Part shown: in pieces, positions 40,123 to 48,105 of the stretch
Position numbering within the stretch: position 1 is the stretch's first letter
Layout: the number at the start of each line of letters is the position of its first letter
Assembly (NCBI RefSeq): GCF_001729785.1
Contig: NZ_CP017183.1
Coordinates: 310,001 to 374,000, forward strand
DNA from: Enterobacter hormaechei subsp. xiangfangensis
GTDB taxonomy: Bacteria; Pseudomonadota; Gammaproteobacteria; Enterobacterales; Enterobacteriaceae
Direction: 5' to 3'
DNA length: 64,000 nt
The notes under the pieces: generated by a model
Told to the model about the DNA's origin: nothing
What the model saw: only the letters and a program-made list of their open reading frames with translations
Database searches by the model: none
Made by a program: the position numbers and the translations under genes

Positions 40123-40797
40123 TTACTCCCCGCTCAATGCATCAAACTCTTCACACCCGGTATCAAACCCTTCGGTACAGCTCAGGTTTAACCAGTAAAG
40201 CGCTTTCTGCTTATTCGGTGTGATAAAGCCTTTCTCACCCTGCCTGAACAGCATTCCTGCCCAGTACTCCGCATAGCCCGTCCGGGACAGAGCCGAACTC
40301 CGCTTGAACCACGATGCGGCCTGCACGTCATCCTGAGGAACTTCAACGCCGTTGGCATAGATCAGCCCCAGCAGCTGTTGCGCGTCTACCGCCGAGTCGC
40401 TATCGATGTCTTCGGTCGCCGATTGCAGCAGTGCGATGGCCTGCGGGTAGTCGGTTTTGCCCGCCTGCGTGTTCACCAGCACACGCGCCAGCATGATCGC
40501 GCCGCGTTTGCTGCCCGCAATGTTTGCCTGTTGGGCCAGGGCTTTAGCCTGCGCATAGTCACCCTGCGAAAAGTGGATTTGCGACAGCAGCGCCATGGCG
40601 TCGACATCACCGCCTTTTGCCGCTTTTTCCGCCCACAGCGCCGCCTGCGCGCTGTCGCCGGAACTGAACCAGGTATCGGCGAGATAATACTGCGCGCGCG
40701 CATCGCCCGCTTCAGCCTGCTTTTTATACTGGCTGCCTATCTCATCGGCATGGGCAAACGCGGTTAAAAATAACAACATCAGAAAAAGGATTTTCAT
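40123..40797 (-). CDS. yjcO: Sel1-repeat protein YjcO
   Basis: The 224-residue protein has a signal peptide (about 1-17, cut after AFAHA) and tandem Sel1-like helical repeats with the AQYYLADTWF, AMALLSQIHF, QQLLGLIYANG and AEYWAGMLF patterns. Sel1 repeats bind other proteins, and a periplasmic location is likely. It corresponds to E. coli YjcO, of unknown function. Two C-terminal cysteines (LSCTEGFDTGCEEF) could form a disulfide. Confidence 0.9.
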   Translation of the reverse strand: MKILFLMLLFLTAFAHADEIGSQYKKQAEAGDARAQYYLADTWFSSGDSAQAALWAEKAAKGGDVDAMALLSQIHFSQGDYAQAKALAQQANIAGSKRGAIMLARVLVNTQAGKTDYPQAIALLQSATEDIDSDSAVDAQQLLGLIYANGVEVPQDDVQAASWFKRSSALSRTGYAEYWAGMLFRQGEKGFITPNKQKALYWLNLSCTEGFDTGCEEFDALSGE

Positions 40798-40888
40798 GGA
40801 TTCTTATCATCTGGGTACACGCCGCGCAGTATAATCGCGGCGACAGAAGAAAAAAACGGGTGCGTTAAGACCTCAGCATCCCACAAGC

Positions 40889-40912
40889 CGGGCGGAACAC
40901 GCGTTCCGCCCG
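40889..40912. other. Strong hairpin at the 3' side of the hok-like gene
   Basis: A perfect 10-bp stem, CGGGCGGAAC / GTTCCGCCCG, with loop ACGC begins 7 nt after the hok-like stop on the minus strand. No T-run follows. In hok mRNAs the 3' end folds back on the 5' end, so this hairpin may protect or shape the full-length transcript. Confidence 0.6.
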
Positions 40913-40918
40913 AAGAGG

Positions 40919-41071
40919 TTAGCCTGCGTTACAGGCTAATTTCGCCGCCACCTCCTGATGTTCACTCTTTATTGAAAACTCGCAGAGCCTGCCGCGAGTA
41001 ATAAAGGTAAAGATCACTATCGTCAGGCAAACAATAAAGACGATGCCTAACGCAGTTTTTAAAGGCGTCAT
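40919..41071 (-). CDS. hok: Hok/Gef-family type I toxin
   Basis: The 50-residue frame encodes a small membrane toxin: MTPLKTALGI, a hydrophobic helix containing IVCLTIVIFTFITR, then LCEF and EVAAKLAC. These are the conserved Hok residues (VCLT..IFT..TR..LCE, EVAA), including both cysteines. Hok proteins insert in the inner membrane and collapse its potential when overproduced. An AAGGAG ribosome site stands 8 nt before the ATG. Upstream lies the structured leader and an antisense Sok-like promoter, so the whole type I locus seems intact. The gene is absent from this place in E. coli K-12 as far as I know. Confidence 0.88.
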   Translation of the reverse strand: MTPLKTALGIVFIVCLTIVIFTFITRGRLCEFSIKSEHQEVAAKLACNAG

Positions 41072-41076
41072 GCCTT

Positions 41077-41226
41077 TTACTCCTTGTCAAAAAAAGAATA
41101 AGAGGCTACTCTCAACTTGTTGGAGTTGAGGGAGTAGCCTCGGGTAAATGAAAATTTCCCGGGGCTTTCTACTTTCTGTCCCTCAACAATGCTCAAGACA
41201 GAAAGTCTTAAGCACCCGCCGCACAT
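41077..41226 (-). CDS. Leader (mok-like) reading frame of the hok locus
   Basis: An open frame of 49 codons starting MCGGCLRLSV runs through the entire structured leader and stops at TAA 5 nt before the hok ATG, inside its ribosome-binding region. In hok systems a mok frame must be translated for hok to be translated, and Sok RNA blocks mok. Classical mok overlaps hok; this one ends just before it, so the coupling may differ. The start codon is uncertain. Confidence 0.45.
   Translation of the reverse strand: MCGGCLRLSVLSIVEGQKVESPGKFSFTRGYSLNSNKLRVASYSFFDKE
41119..41172 (+). ncRNA. sok: Sok-like antisense RNA
   Basis: The plus strand has a -35 TTGTCA (41084-41089) and -10 TACTCT (41107-41112) with a 17-bp spacer. 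Downstream is a terminator stem GCCTCGGG / CCCGGGGC (41137-41144 with 41158-41165, one G-T pair) and a T-rich TTTCTACTTT exit. The predicted RNA is about 55 nt, the usual Sok size, and is complementary to the hok leader. The block GCCTCGGGTAAATGAAAAT resembles the matching block of the chromosomal SokC locus. Confidence 0.7.
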
Positions 41227-41337
41227 CTTATCCCTCTGAATTAAAATGCAAAGATGTAATTCTATTCTGCGTAAATTACATTATTTCTGCGAGCCGCTTT
41301 CCAGAATAATAATTTCTATTTCTTATGAATTAATCGG

Positions 41338-41370
41338 AAATAAAAAGGGAGTGAATATATCACTCCCTTT
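41338..41370 (-). terminator. Terminator after fdhF
   Basis: The stem AAAGGGAGTG / CACTCCCTTT with a 7-nt loop, read on the minus strand, exits into TTTTTATTT, 23 nt after the fdhF stop. Confidence 0.9.
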
Positions 41371-41392
41371 ATTCAACGATAAATTAACGGCT

Positions 41393-43540
41393 TCAACCCA
41401 TTGCGCTTTCGCGCAGTCGGGCTTTCAGCTTGTTATATTCGTCGATCACATACTGTTCCGCAGCGTGTTGATCCGCAATGGGCTCCACGTTTACGGCGCA
41501 GTATTTATACTCCGGCGTTTTGGTTATCGGGCTTAAGTTCTCGGTCACCAGCTCGTTGCAGGCGCCAATCCACCACTGGTAGGTCATATAGACTGCCCCT
41601 TTGTTCGGACGGTCGCTGACCTGCGCGCGGGTAATGATGCGGCCTTTACGCGAATTCACCCACACCAGCGCTTCATCTTCAATACCGAGCCGTTCGGCAT
41701 CGGCGGTGTTGATCTGCGCGTAACCCGGTTCATCCGCCAGCGCCGCCAGCGCGGCGCAGTTGCCGGTCATGGAACGGCAGGAGTAGTGGCCCACTTCACG
41801 CACGGTGGAGAGCACCATCGGATACTCGTCGGTGAGCTTATCGATCGGCGCGACCCAGTCGCAGGTGAAGAACTGCGCCAGCCCGTTCGGGGTGTCGAAC
41901 TTCTCTTTAAAGAGGAATGACGTCCCCTGATCGGATTCTGACTCATCCCGGCACGGCCACTGGATGTAGCCCAGCTCACCCATTTTTTCATAGGTTGCCC
42001 CATAAAAGTCCGGGCACAGATGCCGCAACTCGTCCCAGATCTCCTGGGTGTTGTTGTAGTGCATCGGGTAGCCCATGCGGGTGGCGATTTCGCTGATGAT
42101 CTGCCAGTCCGTTTTCAGATCCCATTTCGGCTCGACGGCCTTGAAGAAGCGCTGGAAACCGCGGTCTGCCGCCGTATAGACACCTTCATGCTCGCCCCAG
42201 GAGGTCGACGGCAAAATCACATCCGCCGCTGCCGCGGTTTTGGTCATAAAGATATCCTGAACAATCACCAGCTCCAGATCCTCAAAGCCTTTGCGCACTG
42301 CGGACAGTTCGGCGTCGGTCTGGAGCGGATCTTCACCCATGATGTAGGCCGCACGCACTTCACCGTGCGCCGCGCGGTGCGGCAGCTCGCTGATGCGGTA
42401 TCCGGTGTGTGCCGGCAGCCTTTCCACGCCCCAGGCCTTCGCAAACTTCTCGCGGTTTTCCGGGAATTTGACGTACTGGTAGCCCGGATAGGTATCCGGT
42501 AGCGCGCCCATATCACACGCACCCTGCACGTTATTCTGACCACGCACCGGGTTCACGCCCACATGCGCTTTACCCAGATTGCCGGTCAGCATGGCGAGGC
42601 TGGTGAGCGAGCGCACGGTTTCCACGCCCTGGTAGAACTGGGTCACACCCATGCCCCACAGAATAGCGGCGGTTTTCGCCCCGGCGTACATCCGCGCCGC
42701 CTGGCGGATCTCCTGTGCGCTGACGCCGGTTATCGCCTCTACTGACTCCGGCGTATAGCCTTCGACAATCTTGCGATACTCTTCAAACCCTTCCGTACGG
42801 CTCGCGACAAACGCCTGGTCGTAGAGATTCTCCTCAATAATGACGTGCCCCATCGCATTCAACAGCGCGATGTTCGAGCCGTTTTTCAGTGCGATATGCA
42901 TATCCGCAATGCGCGCGGTTTCAATTTTACGCGGATCGCAGACGATGATTTTCGCCCCGTTCTGTTTGGCGCGAATAACGTGATTCGCGACGATAGGGTG
43001 AGAATCCGCCGGGTTATAGCCGAAGATGAACACCAGATCGGTGTTATCTATCTCATTGATGGCATTACTCATTGCGCCGTTACCGACCGACTGGTGCAGA
43101 CCTGCAACCGATGGGCCGTGTCAGACGCGAGCGCAGCAGTCGACGTTATTGGTACCAATAACGGCGCGCGCGAATTTTTGCATCACATAGTTGGTTTCAT
43201 TCCCGGTTCCGCGTGAGGAGCCGGTGGTCTGAATCGCATCCGGGCCATACTTGGCCTTGATGGCGCTGAGGCGCGTGGCGACGTAATCCAGCGCTTCATT
43301 CCAGGAGACGGCTTCCAGCTTGCCGCCGCGCTCGCGGCGGATCATAGGGGTTTTCAGGCGCGGGGTGAGGATTTGGGTATCGTTAATAAAATCCCAGCCG
43401 TAATATCCTTTCAGGCACAGCGTGCCCTGATTGGTTTTACCCTGCGCCGCTTCCGCCCGGACGATTTTGCCGTTATCGACCACCAGGTGGATCTTGCAAC
43501 CTGAGGCACAATAAGGGCAAACCGTGACGACTTTTTTCAT
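41393..43540 (-). CDS. fdhF: Formate dehydrogenase H FdhF (selenoprotein)
   Basis: FdhF oxidises formate to CO2 in the formate hydrogenlyase complex. The frame is interrupted by a TGA at 43121-43123, codon 140, which falls exactly at the selenocysteine of E. coli FdhF (CCARV-Sec-HGPSVAG). Reading through gives 715 residues, the E. coli length. The [4Fe-4S] ligands Cys8, Cys11 and Cys15 are in CPYCASGC, and molybdopterin-guanine-dinucleotide domains follow. A SECIS hairpin starts at the TGA. A sigma-54 promoter lies upstream. This is a normal selenoprotein, not a pseudogene. The ATG at 43540 is preferred over the adjacent upstream GTG. Confidence 0.97.
43081..43123 (-). promoter_or_regulatory. 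SECIS element of fdhF
   Basis: The 43 nt beginning with the TGA codon on the minus strand match the E. coli fdhF selenocysteine insertion hairpin, including the apical TTGCAGGTCTGCA stem-loop bound by SelB. I see one base change in the lower stem (CCAGTCGG instead of CCAATCGG). Confidence 0.92.
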
Positions 43541-43578
43541 CACTTTGCTCCAGTTAAACAGTTCTTACCTGCCCAATA

Positions 43579-43594
43579 TGCAGCTTCTATGCCA
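43579..43594 (-). promoter_or_regulatory. Sigma-54 promoter of fdhF
   Basis: Minus-strand TGGCATAGAAGCTGCA fits TGGCAC-N5-TTGCA with correct GG to GC spacing, 39 bp before the fdhF start. In E. coli fdhF depends on sigma-54 and FhlA. Confidence 0.88.
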
Positions 43595-43665
43595 TGTTTT
43601 TATTATGGGTATTTCCTGACTTTACGACCCTTTGCGGGGCAAAACCCTGACGAAAAACAGCCAAT

Positions 43666-43679
43666 CGTCAAAATTGACG
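43666..43679. promoter_or_regulatory. Candidate FhlA activator site for fdhF
   Basis: CGTCAAAATTGACG is a perfect palindrome about 72-100 bp upstream of the fdhF sigma-54 promoter, followed by GTGTCG. Its TGAC/GTCA arms resemble E. coli FhlA upstream sites. It could instead serve the divergent response regulator gene. Confidence 0.5.
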
Positions 43680-43796
43680 TGTCGAAAGGGCAGGGGATGT
43701 GACATGGATTGAATTTCCGTCACGTAAAAAACAATTCGGCTGGAGCCGGCGGCAGAATGGTTCAGACTTAACATAATTCCCTGACGGAAGCATGCG

Positions 43797-44528
43797 ATGA
43801 AACCGGCGATTCTGGTGGTTGACGATGATGTCGCAGTCTGCGAACTGCTACAGGATGTGCTCAGCGAGCACGTCTTTACCGTACTGACGTGTCACTCTGG
43901 GCAGGACGCGGTGAACCGTGTCCAGCAGGACTCCGGCATTGCGCTGGTTCTGCTGGACATGATGCTGCCGGATATCAACGGATTACAGGTTTTACTGCAA
44001 CTGCAAAAGCAGCGACCATCGCTACCGGTGGTAATGCTGACGGGGCTGGGAAGTGAATCAGATGTGGTCGTCGGGCTGGAAATGGGCGCTGATGATTACA
44101 TCGGAAAACCGTTCAATCCGCGCGTGGTGGTCGCCCGCGTTAAGGCGGTGCTGCGGCGTACCGGCGCGCTGGACGCGGAGCCTGCCGCGCCGCGCGTTGA
44201 AGGTATTGCCTTTAACGGCTGGACGCTGGACACCACCCGCTGCGAGCTGAGCGATCCGCAGCGTAATACCGTGCCGTTAACACAAGGCGAATATGGCCTG
44301 CTGCTGGCATTAACGCAAAACGCCCGCCGGGTACTGAGTCGTGAACAGCTGCTGAAGCTGACCCACAGCGAAAGCGCCGAGGTCTTTGACCGCACTATCG
44401 ACGTGTTGATCATGCGGCTACGGCGAAAAATTGAGGTCAATCCGCACCAGCCTCTGCTGATCAAAACCATTCGCGGTCTGGGCTATGTTTTTGCCACGGA
44501 CGTTTCCCATCATGAGAAAGCCGCCTGA
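43797..44528 (+). CDS. OmpR-family response regulator of the sugar cluster
   Basis: The 243-residue protein has a receiver domain (about 1-120) with the acidic pair Asp10/Asp11, phospho-acceptor Asp54 in VLLDMMLP and Lys104 in GKPF. A winged-helix DNA-binding domain follows (about 140-235; RRVLSREQLLKL, RTIDVLIMRLRRKIE, IRGLGYVF). It is the only regulator gene in this cluster besides the hybrid kinase at 50801, and probably its partner. Its 3' end overlaps the convergent PfkB kinase gene by 19 bp. Confidence 0.92.
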   Translation: MKPAILVVDDDVAVCELLQDVLSEHVFTVLTCHSGQDAVNRVQQDSGIALVLLDMMLPDINGLQVLLQLQKQRPSLPVVMLTGLGSESDVVVGLEMGADDYIGKPFNPRVVVARVKAVLRRTGALDAEPAAPRVEGIAFNGWTLDTTRCELSDPQRNTVPLTQGEYGLLLALTQNARRVLSREQLLKLTHSESAEVFDRTIDVLIMRLRRKIEVNPHQPLLIKTIRGLGYVFATDVSHHEKAA

Positions 44529-45529
44529 CCGTTCTCCTGAATAAACGTCTGAAGCTCGGCCAGTGTTTTCGCGCCGTCAATTGCATTAGCCGCCAGCAGG
44601 CTGGCCCGCGCGCAGGCGTGCGCCAGATAAATACTCTCCGTCAGCGGCAGGGATTCATGGCAGCCGTATAAAAAGCCCGCGCAAAACGCGTCGCCCGCGC
44701 CGACGCTGCCGATAATCTCGTCCTGCGTCAGCTTCCACGACGGAACCCATTGCCCTTTTTCACCCGGCGCTTCACCCCATGCCCCTTCCGGACAGTGGAT
44801 CACCACCCGCTGTCGCACGCCTGCCGCCAGCAGTTGTGTGGCAGCGTCGGCGATATGGGCCATGTTCAGCGCATCATGGCCGTCACGGATCTCAAGCCCG
44901 CTAAACTCACCGGCTTCCAGCTCGTTAATCACCAGATAATCAAGATGGCGCAGGGCAGGGAGCACCAGCGGCTGATAGCGCGGATCGCCCTTGCGGGACA
45001 CCAGATCGAGCGAGGTTTCATACCCCTGATCGCGCATCTGTGCCAGTAACCGCGCGCTGCGGGTGCCAAATTCCTCGTCCGGCATGTCCAGGCTGTCGAG
45101 CAGCAGCAGGTAGCCGAGATGGAAGATCTTCAGCGATCCGTCTAAACGATCGAAGGCGGGAAGATCCAGCAGGCGGTTGGCGCCCGGCGAGTGGAAAAAA
45201 GTGCGCTGTCCGCTGGGGTCGGTCATCACCTGCGACATCGACGTTGGGGCGAACGTTGTACGCTGCACGCGCTGGCGATTGACGTGATACTGGTCGAGCA
45301 TCGCCAGAATATAGTCTCCGTCGCTGTCTTCCCCAATCAGCCCCACCGCCTGTAACGGCAGGCCGACGTGCATTTTCGCCAGCGTCAGCAGAACGTTGAG
45401 CGGCGCACCGCCGGTTGAGCGCTCACTGTGGGTGATTTCCGCCAGCCAGCCGCGCTCCGGCCACTGTACGATCTGGTGGACGTGATCCACCAGCATGTTG
45501 CCTGCGGCGATAATCCCTTTGCGTTCCAT
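44510..45529 (-). CDS. PfkB-family sugar kinase
   Basis: The 339-residue ribokinase-like enzyme has the N-terminal GNMLVDHVHQIVQWP and STGGAPLNVLLTLAKM segments and the C-terminal signature GSVGAGDAFCAGFLYG with the catalytic Asp of GAGD. Its start codon overlaps the aldolase stop (TAATG), so the two are translationally coupled. As it sits between an isomerase and a ketose-phosphate aldolase, it most likely phosphorylates a ketose at C1. The substrate cannot be read from the sequence alone. Confidence 0.9.
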   Translation of the reverse strand: MERKGIIAAGNMLVDHVHQIVQWPERGWLAEITHSERSTGGAPLNVLLTLAKMHVGLPLQAVGLIGEDSDGDYILAMLDQYHVNRQRVQRTTFAPTSMSQVMTDPSGQRTFFHSPGANRLLDLPAFDRLDGSLKIFHLGYLLLLDSLDMPDEEFGTRSARLLAQMRDQGYETSLDLVSRKGDPRYQPLVLPALRHLDYLVINELEAGEFSGLEIRDGHDALNMAHIADAATQLLAAGVRQRVVIHCPEGAWGEAPGEKGQWVPSWKLTQDEIIGSVGAGDAFCAGFLYGCHESLPLTESIYLAHACARASLLAANAIDGAKTLAELQTFIQENGQAAFS

Positions 45530-46392
45530 TATGCCTGCCCCGCGCTGCCGAAGATGCGCATCTGTTCCGCAACCGTATCGGTAATGGCCTCTTCAATGCC
45601 CAGCAGCAGTTCGGCAAACTCATCGTACAGCGGCTGGCGGTTTGCCATGCGCTGCTCAGCGGCGGCGAGCGCGGCCTGCGACATGCCGGTATAAAAGTTG
45701 ATTTTATGAATGCCCAGCTCGATGGCGCGGCGGAAATCAGTATCGCTTATGCCAGAGCCGCCGTGTAAAACCAGCGGCAGGCCCGTCTGCTGTCGAATGG
45801 CGTCCAGACGCGGGAAATCAAGCTTCGGCTCGCCCTTGTATTTGCCGTGCGCGTTGCCAATGGCGACCGCCAGCGCGTCGATACCGGTTAAATCGACAAA
45901 CTCGCGCGCCAGCTGCGGATCGGTGAAGAAGGCTTCATCCGCATGCCCGTAAAGCGCACCCCCTTCATCACCCCCGACCGCGCCCAGCTCCGCCTCTACC
46001 GAGACGCCCACCGCATGGCACATCTTCACCACTTCCCGCGTCTGGCGGATATTTTCCTCATAGCTCAGCGTCGAGCCGTCGAACATCACCGAGCTGAACC
46101 CTAAGCGCAGGGCGCGCACGACGGCCTCAAAATGCAGCCCGTGGTCGAGGTTAAGCACCACGGGAATATCGTGACGGGCGGCTTCGAACTTCACTGCTTC
46201 GACAAGCGACTCCAGAGACACGTACTTAAAATGCACTTCGGCGATGTTGATGATGAACGGCGAGCGTTCCTGTTTCGCGGCGGCAAACAGCGCGCGCAGG
46301 AAGTGGGAGTCGAGCACGTTGAACGCGCCCAGGGCGTAGCGGTGTTCCCTGGCGTGGGCCAGACCATCGGCAAGAGAAATCAATGGCATCAT
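45529..46392 (-). CDS. Class II (zinc) ketose-1-phosphate-type aldolase
   Basis: The 287-residue TIM-barrel protein belongs to the FbaA/GatY/KbaY family. Metal and substrate motifs are visible: NLDHGLHFE (catalytic Asp83, zinc His84), FSSVMFDGSTLSYEENI, VEAELGAVGG, IGNAHGKYKG and LHGGSGI. The enzyme should cleave a ketose phosphate to dihydroxyacetone phosphate and an aldehyde. Two adjacent ATG codons are possible; the second (46389) has the better distance to AAGGAGT. It lies 7 nt after the isomerase gene. Confidence 0.9.
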   Translation of the reverse strand: MMPLISLADGLAHAREHRYALGAFNVLDSHFLRALFAAAKQERSPFIINIAEVHFKYVSLESLVEAVKFEAARHDIPVVLNLDHGLHFEAVVRALRLGFSSVMFDGSTLSYEENIRQTREVVKMCHAVGVSVEAELGAVGGDEGGALYGHADEAFFTDPQLAREFVDLTGIDALAVAIGNAHGKYKGEPKLDFPRLDAIRQQTGLPLVLHGGSGISDTDFRRAIELGIHKINFYTGMSQAALAAAEQRMANRQPLYDEFAELLLGIEEAITDTVAEQMRIFGSAGQA

Positions 46393-46399
46393 TCACTCC

Positions 46400-47086
46400 T
46401 TATATCCGAAACAGGTTGTACTCGTTGCACAGCACCAGCACCGCCGGTTCGTCTTCTTCGATGGTGTTGTAGCGATCGATGGGCTGTAAAAAGTGGTTGT
46501 CGTGTTCATCGTCATTGACCGACGACACTTCGCCCACCAGCACGTCGCCAAAGCCGCGTTCACCCCAGAAACTGTGGTACAGGCCGGGCGTCAGGCAGAT
46601 GCTCTCCCCTGGTGTGAGGCGCAGCTGGCTGCCGGGCGCGTGCGTCTGCCGACAGCCGTCGACGGTAACGGTCACGTCGGTGTTTTCGGTCTCTTCATGC
46701 GCGCCCGCATTCCATAACTCAATAATCAGATTCCCGCCGCCGCGGTTAATGATGTCCTCCCGCTTGCGCCAGTGAAAATGCATCGGCGTCACCTGGCCGT
46801 CGCGGACGTGCAGGATTTTTTCGGCATAGCACTTTTCATAGGGCACGCCGTTGGGGGAGCCGTTGCGCAGGGTGAACAGCGTTAACCCCTGTGCAGCGAA
46901 GTTGTTGCCACCAAATGCCGTCACGTCCCAGCCGAGCCTGAGGTCAAACACCTCCTGCCATGCAGCCTGGTCAAGCTGCTGCCATTTTGTCGGCGGAAAG
47001 CTGGCAAAAGGCGGGAGATGCACGTCGTGCATGGAGAAGAACTGCCGAGTATGGCCGAGGATTTCATTGATGTCGGAGCGTTTCAT
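46400..47086 (-). CDS. D-lyxose isomerase-type sugar isomerase (cupin)
   Basis: The 228-residue cupin matches the D-lyxose isomerase family known from E. coli O157:H7. The manganese ligands His103, His105, Glu110 and His171 are in PMHFHWRKRE and LTPGLYH, and Lys90 is present, at what I recall as the positions of that enzyme. Such enzymes interconvert D-lyxose and D-xylulose, and often D-mannose and D-fructose more slowly. An AAAGGAGT ribosome site precedes the ATG. It lies between the transporter genes and the aldolase-kinase pair in one transcript direction. Confidence 0.88.
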   Translation of the reverse strand: MKRSDINEILGHTRQFFSMHDVHLPPFASFPPTKWQQLDQAAWQEVFDLRLGWDVTAFGGNNFAAQGLTLFTLRNGSPNGVPYEKCYAEKILHVRDGQVTPMHFHWRKREDIINRGGGNLIIELWNAGAHEETENTDVTVTVDGCRQTHAPGSQLRLTPGESICLTPGLYHSFWGERGFGDVLVGEVSSVNDDEHDNHFLQPIDRYNTIEEDEPAVLVLCNEYNLFRI

Positions 47087-47105
47087 GGTGACTCCTTTAA
47101 AACAG

Positions 47106-47130
47106 TTCCCTCTCCCTGCGGGAGAGGGAA
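47106..47130. repeat. GC-rich palindromic repeat, copy 4 (inside the sugar operon)
   Basis: A perfect 11-bp stem, TTCCCTCTCCC / GGGAGAGGGAA, with loop TGC, in the 49-bp gap between the binding-protein gene and the isomerase gene. It may raise expression of the upstream binding protein relative to the enzymes. Confidence 0.88.
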
Positions 47131-47135
47131 AAGGA

Positions 47136-48077
47136 TCATTTAACCGTCCACCCCTTATACGTGCCGACGTTCTTTTTATCGATCATCGTCACCGGGATCA
47201 GCACGGGCTCTTTCGGCGCAGGTTTGCCCTGAAGAATGTCATAGCCGATCTCCACCGCCTTCGCCGCCATCACCTGCGGATCCTGCGCTGGCGTCGCCAC
47301 AAACAGGGAGTTTTCGCGCTTCAGGGCTTCTTCACCGTCCGGGCTGCCATCCACACCAACGATAAAGAACTCGTTGCGCTGCGCCTGCTTCGCGGCCAGA
47401 TCGGCGCCGATCGCGGTAGGATCGTTAATCGCGAATACGCCGTCTATCTTCGGATTAGCCGCCAGCAGGGAGGTCATGACCTCCAGCCCGCCTTCACGGC
47501 TGCCTTTGGCGTTCTGGTTATCCGAGAGCACTTTGATATCCGGGTGGCGCCTGAACTCGGTCTGGCAGCCCTCCACGCGGTTTTGTACCGCAGAAACCGG
47601 CGGCCCGTTGATGATCACCACGTTGCCTTTACCTTTCAGGCGGTCGGTAATGTACTTACAGGCCATCTCACCCGCCTGGGTGTTATCGGAGGTGATGGTC
47701 GCATCGGCTCCTTCCGCCGCCACGTCAACCGCCACGACCACGATCCCCGCCTCTTTGGCGCGTTTTACCGCCGGGCCGATCCCTTTGGAATCCGCGGCGT
47801 TGAGGATGATCATGTCCACTTTCGCCGCAATGAAGTTATCAATCTGCGACACCTGCTGGCCCAGATCGTACCCGCTGGAGACCAGCGTCACCTTGACGTT
47901 GTCCCCCGCCAGCTTGCGCGCTTCCAGCTCGGCACCTTTGGTGATCTGCACGAAGAACGGGTTAGCCAGGTCGCCCACCGTCACGCCGATGGATTTCAGA
48001 TCTTTTGCCTGCGCAAACGGGGTTGCGGCCAGCAGCGCGCCAGCACAGAGCGCGGTCACTAAGGGCTTCAATCTCAT
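47136..48077 (-). CDS. Sugar ABC transporter periplasmic binding protein (RbsB-like)
   Basis: The 313-residue precursor has a signal peptide (about 1-23, cut after PFAQA) and a type I periplasmic binding fold: SIGVTVGDLANPFFVQITKGAE, VDMIILNAADSKGIGPAVKRAKEAGIVVVAVDV and DGVFAINDPTAIGADLAAKQ. It delivers a sugar to the adjacent permease. The ATG at 48077 is chosen because the signal peptide begins there and GTGAGGAA precedes it; an ATG at 48113 would add 12 residues. It might also report sugar binding to the hybrid kinase. Confidence 0.92.
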   Translation of the reverse strand: MRLKPLVTALCAGALLAATPFAQAKDLKSIGVTVGDLANPFFVQITKGAELEARKLAGDNVKVTLVSSGYDLGQQVSQIDNFIAAKVDMIILNAADSKGIGPAVKRAKEAGIVVVAVDVAAEGADATITSDNTQAGEMACKYITDRLKGKGNVVIINGPPVSAVQNRVEGCQTEFRRHPDIKVLSDNQNAKGSREGGLEVMTSLLAANPKIDGVFAINDPTAIGADLAAKQAQRNEFFIVGVDGSPDGEEALKRENSLFVATPAQDPQVMAAKAVEIGYDILQGKPAPKEPVLIPVTMIDKKNVGTYKGWTVK

Positions 48078-48105
48078 GCTGTATTCCTCACGTAGGGTAT
48101 TGTTG

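Noticed and set aside
41393..43540. fdhF appearing as two fragments separated by an in-frame stop
   Set aside because: The stop is a TGA at the known selenocysteine codon followed by a SECIS hairpin, so it is not a frameshift or pseudogene.
46851..48062. 403-codon plus-strand open frame opposite the isomerase and binding-protein genes
   Set aside because: It spans two real genes and an intergenic hairpin on the opposite strand, with no motif or ribosome site.
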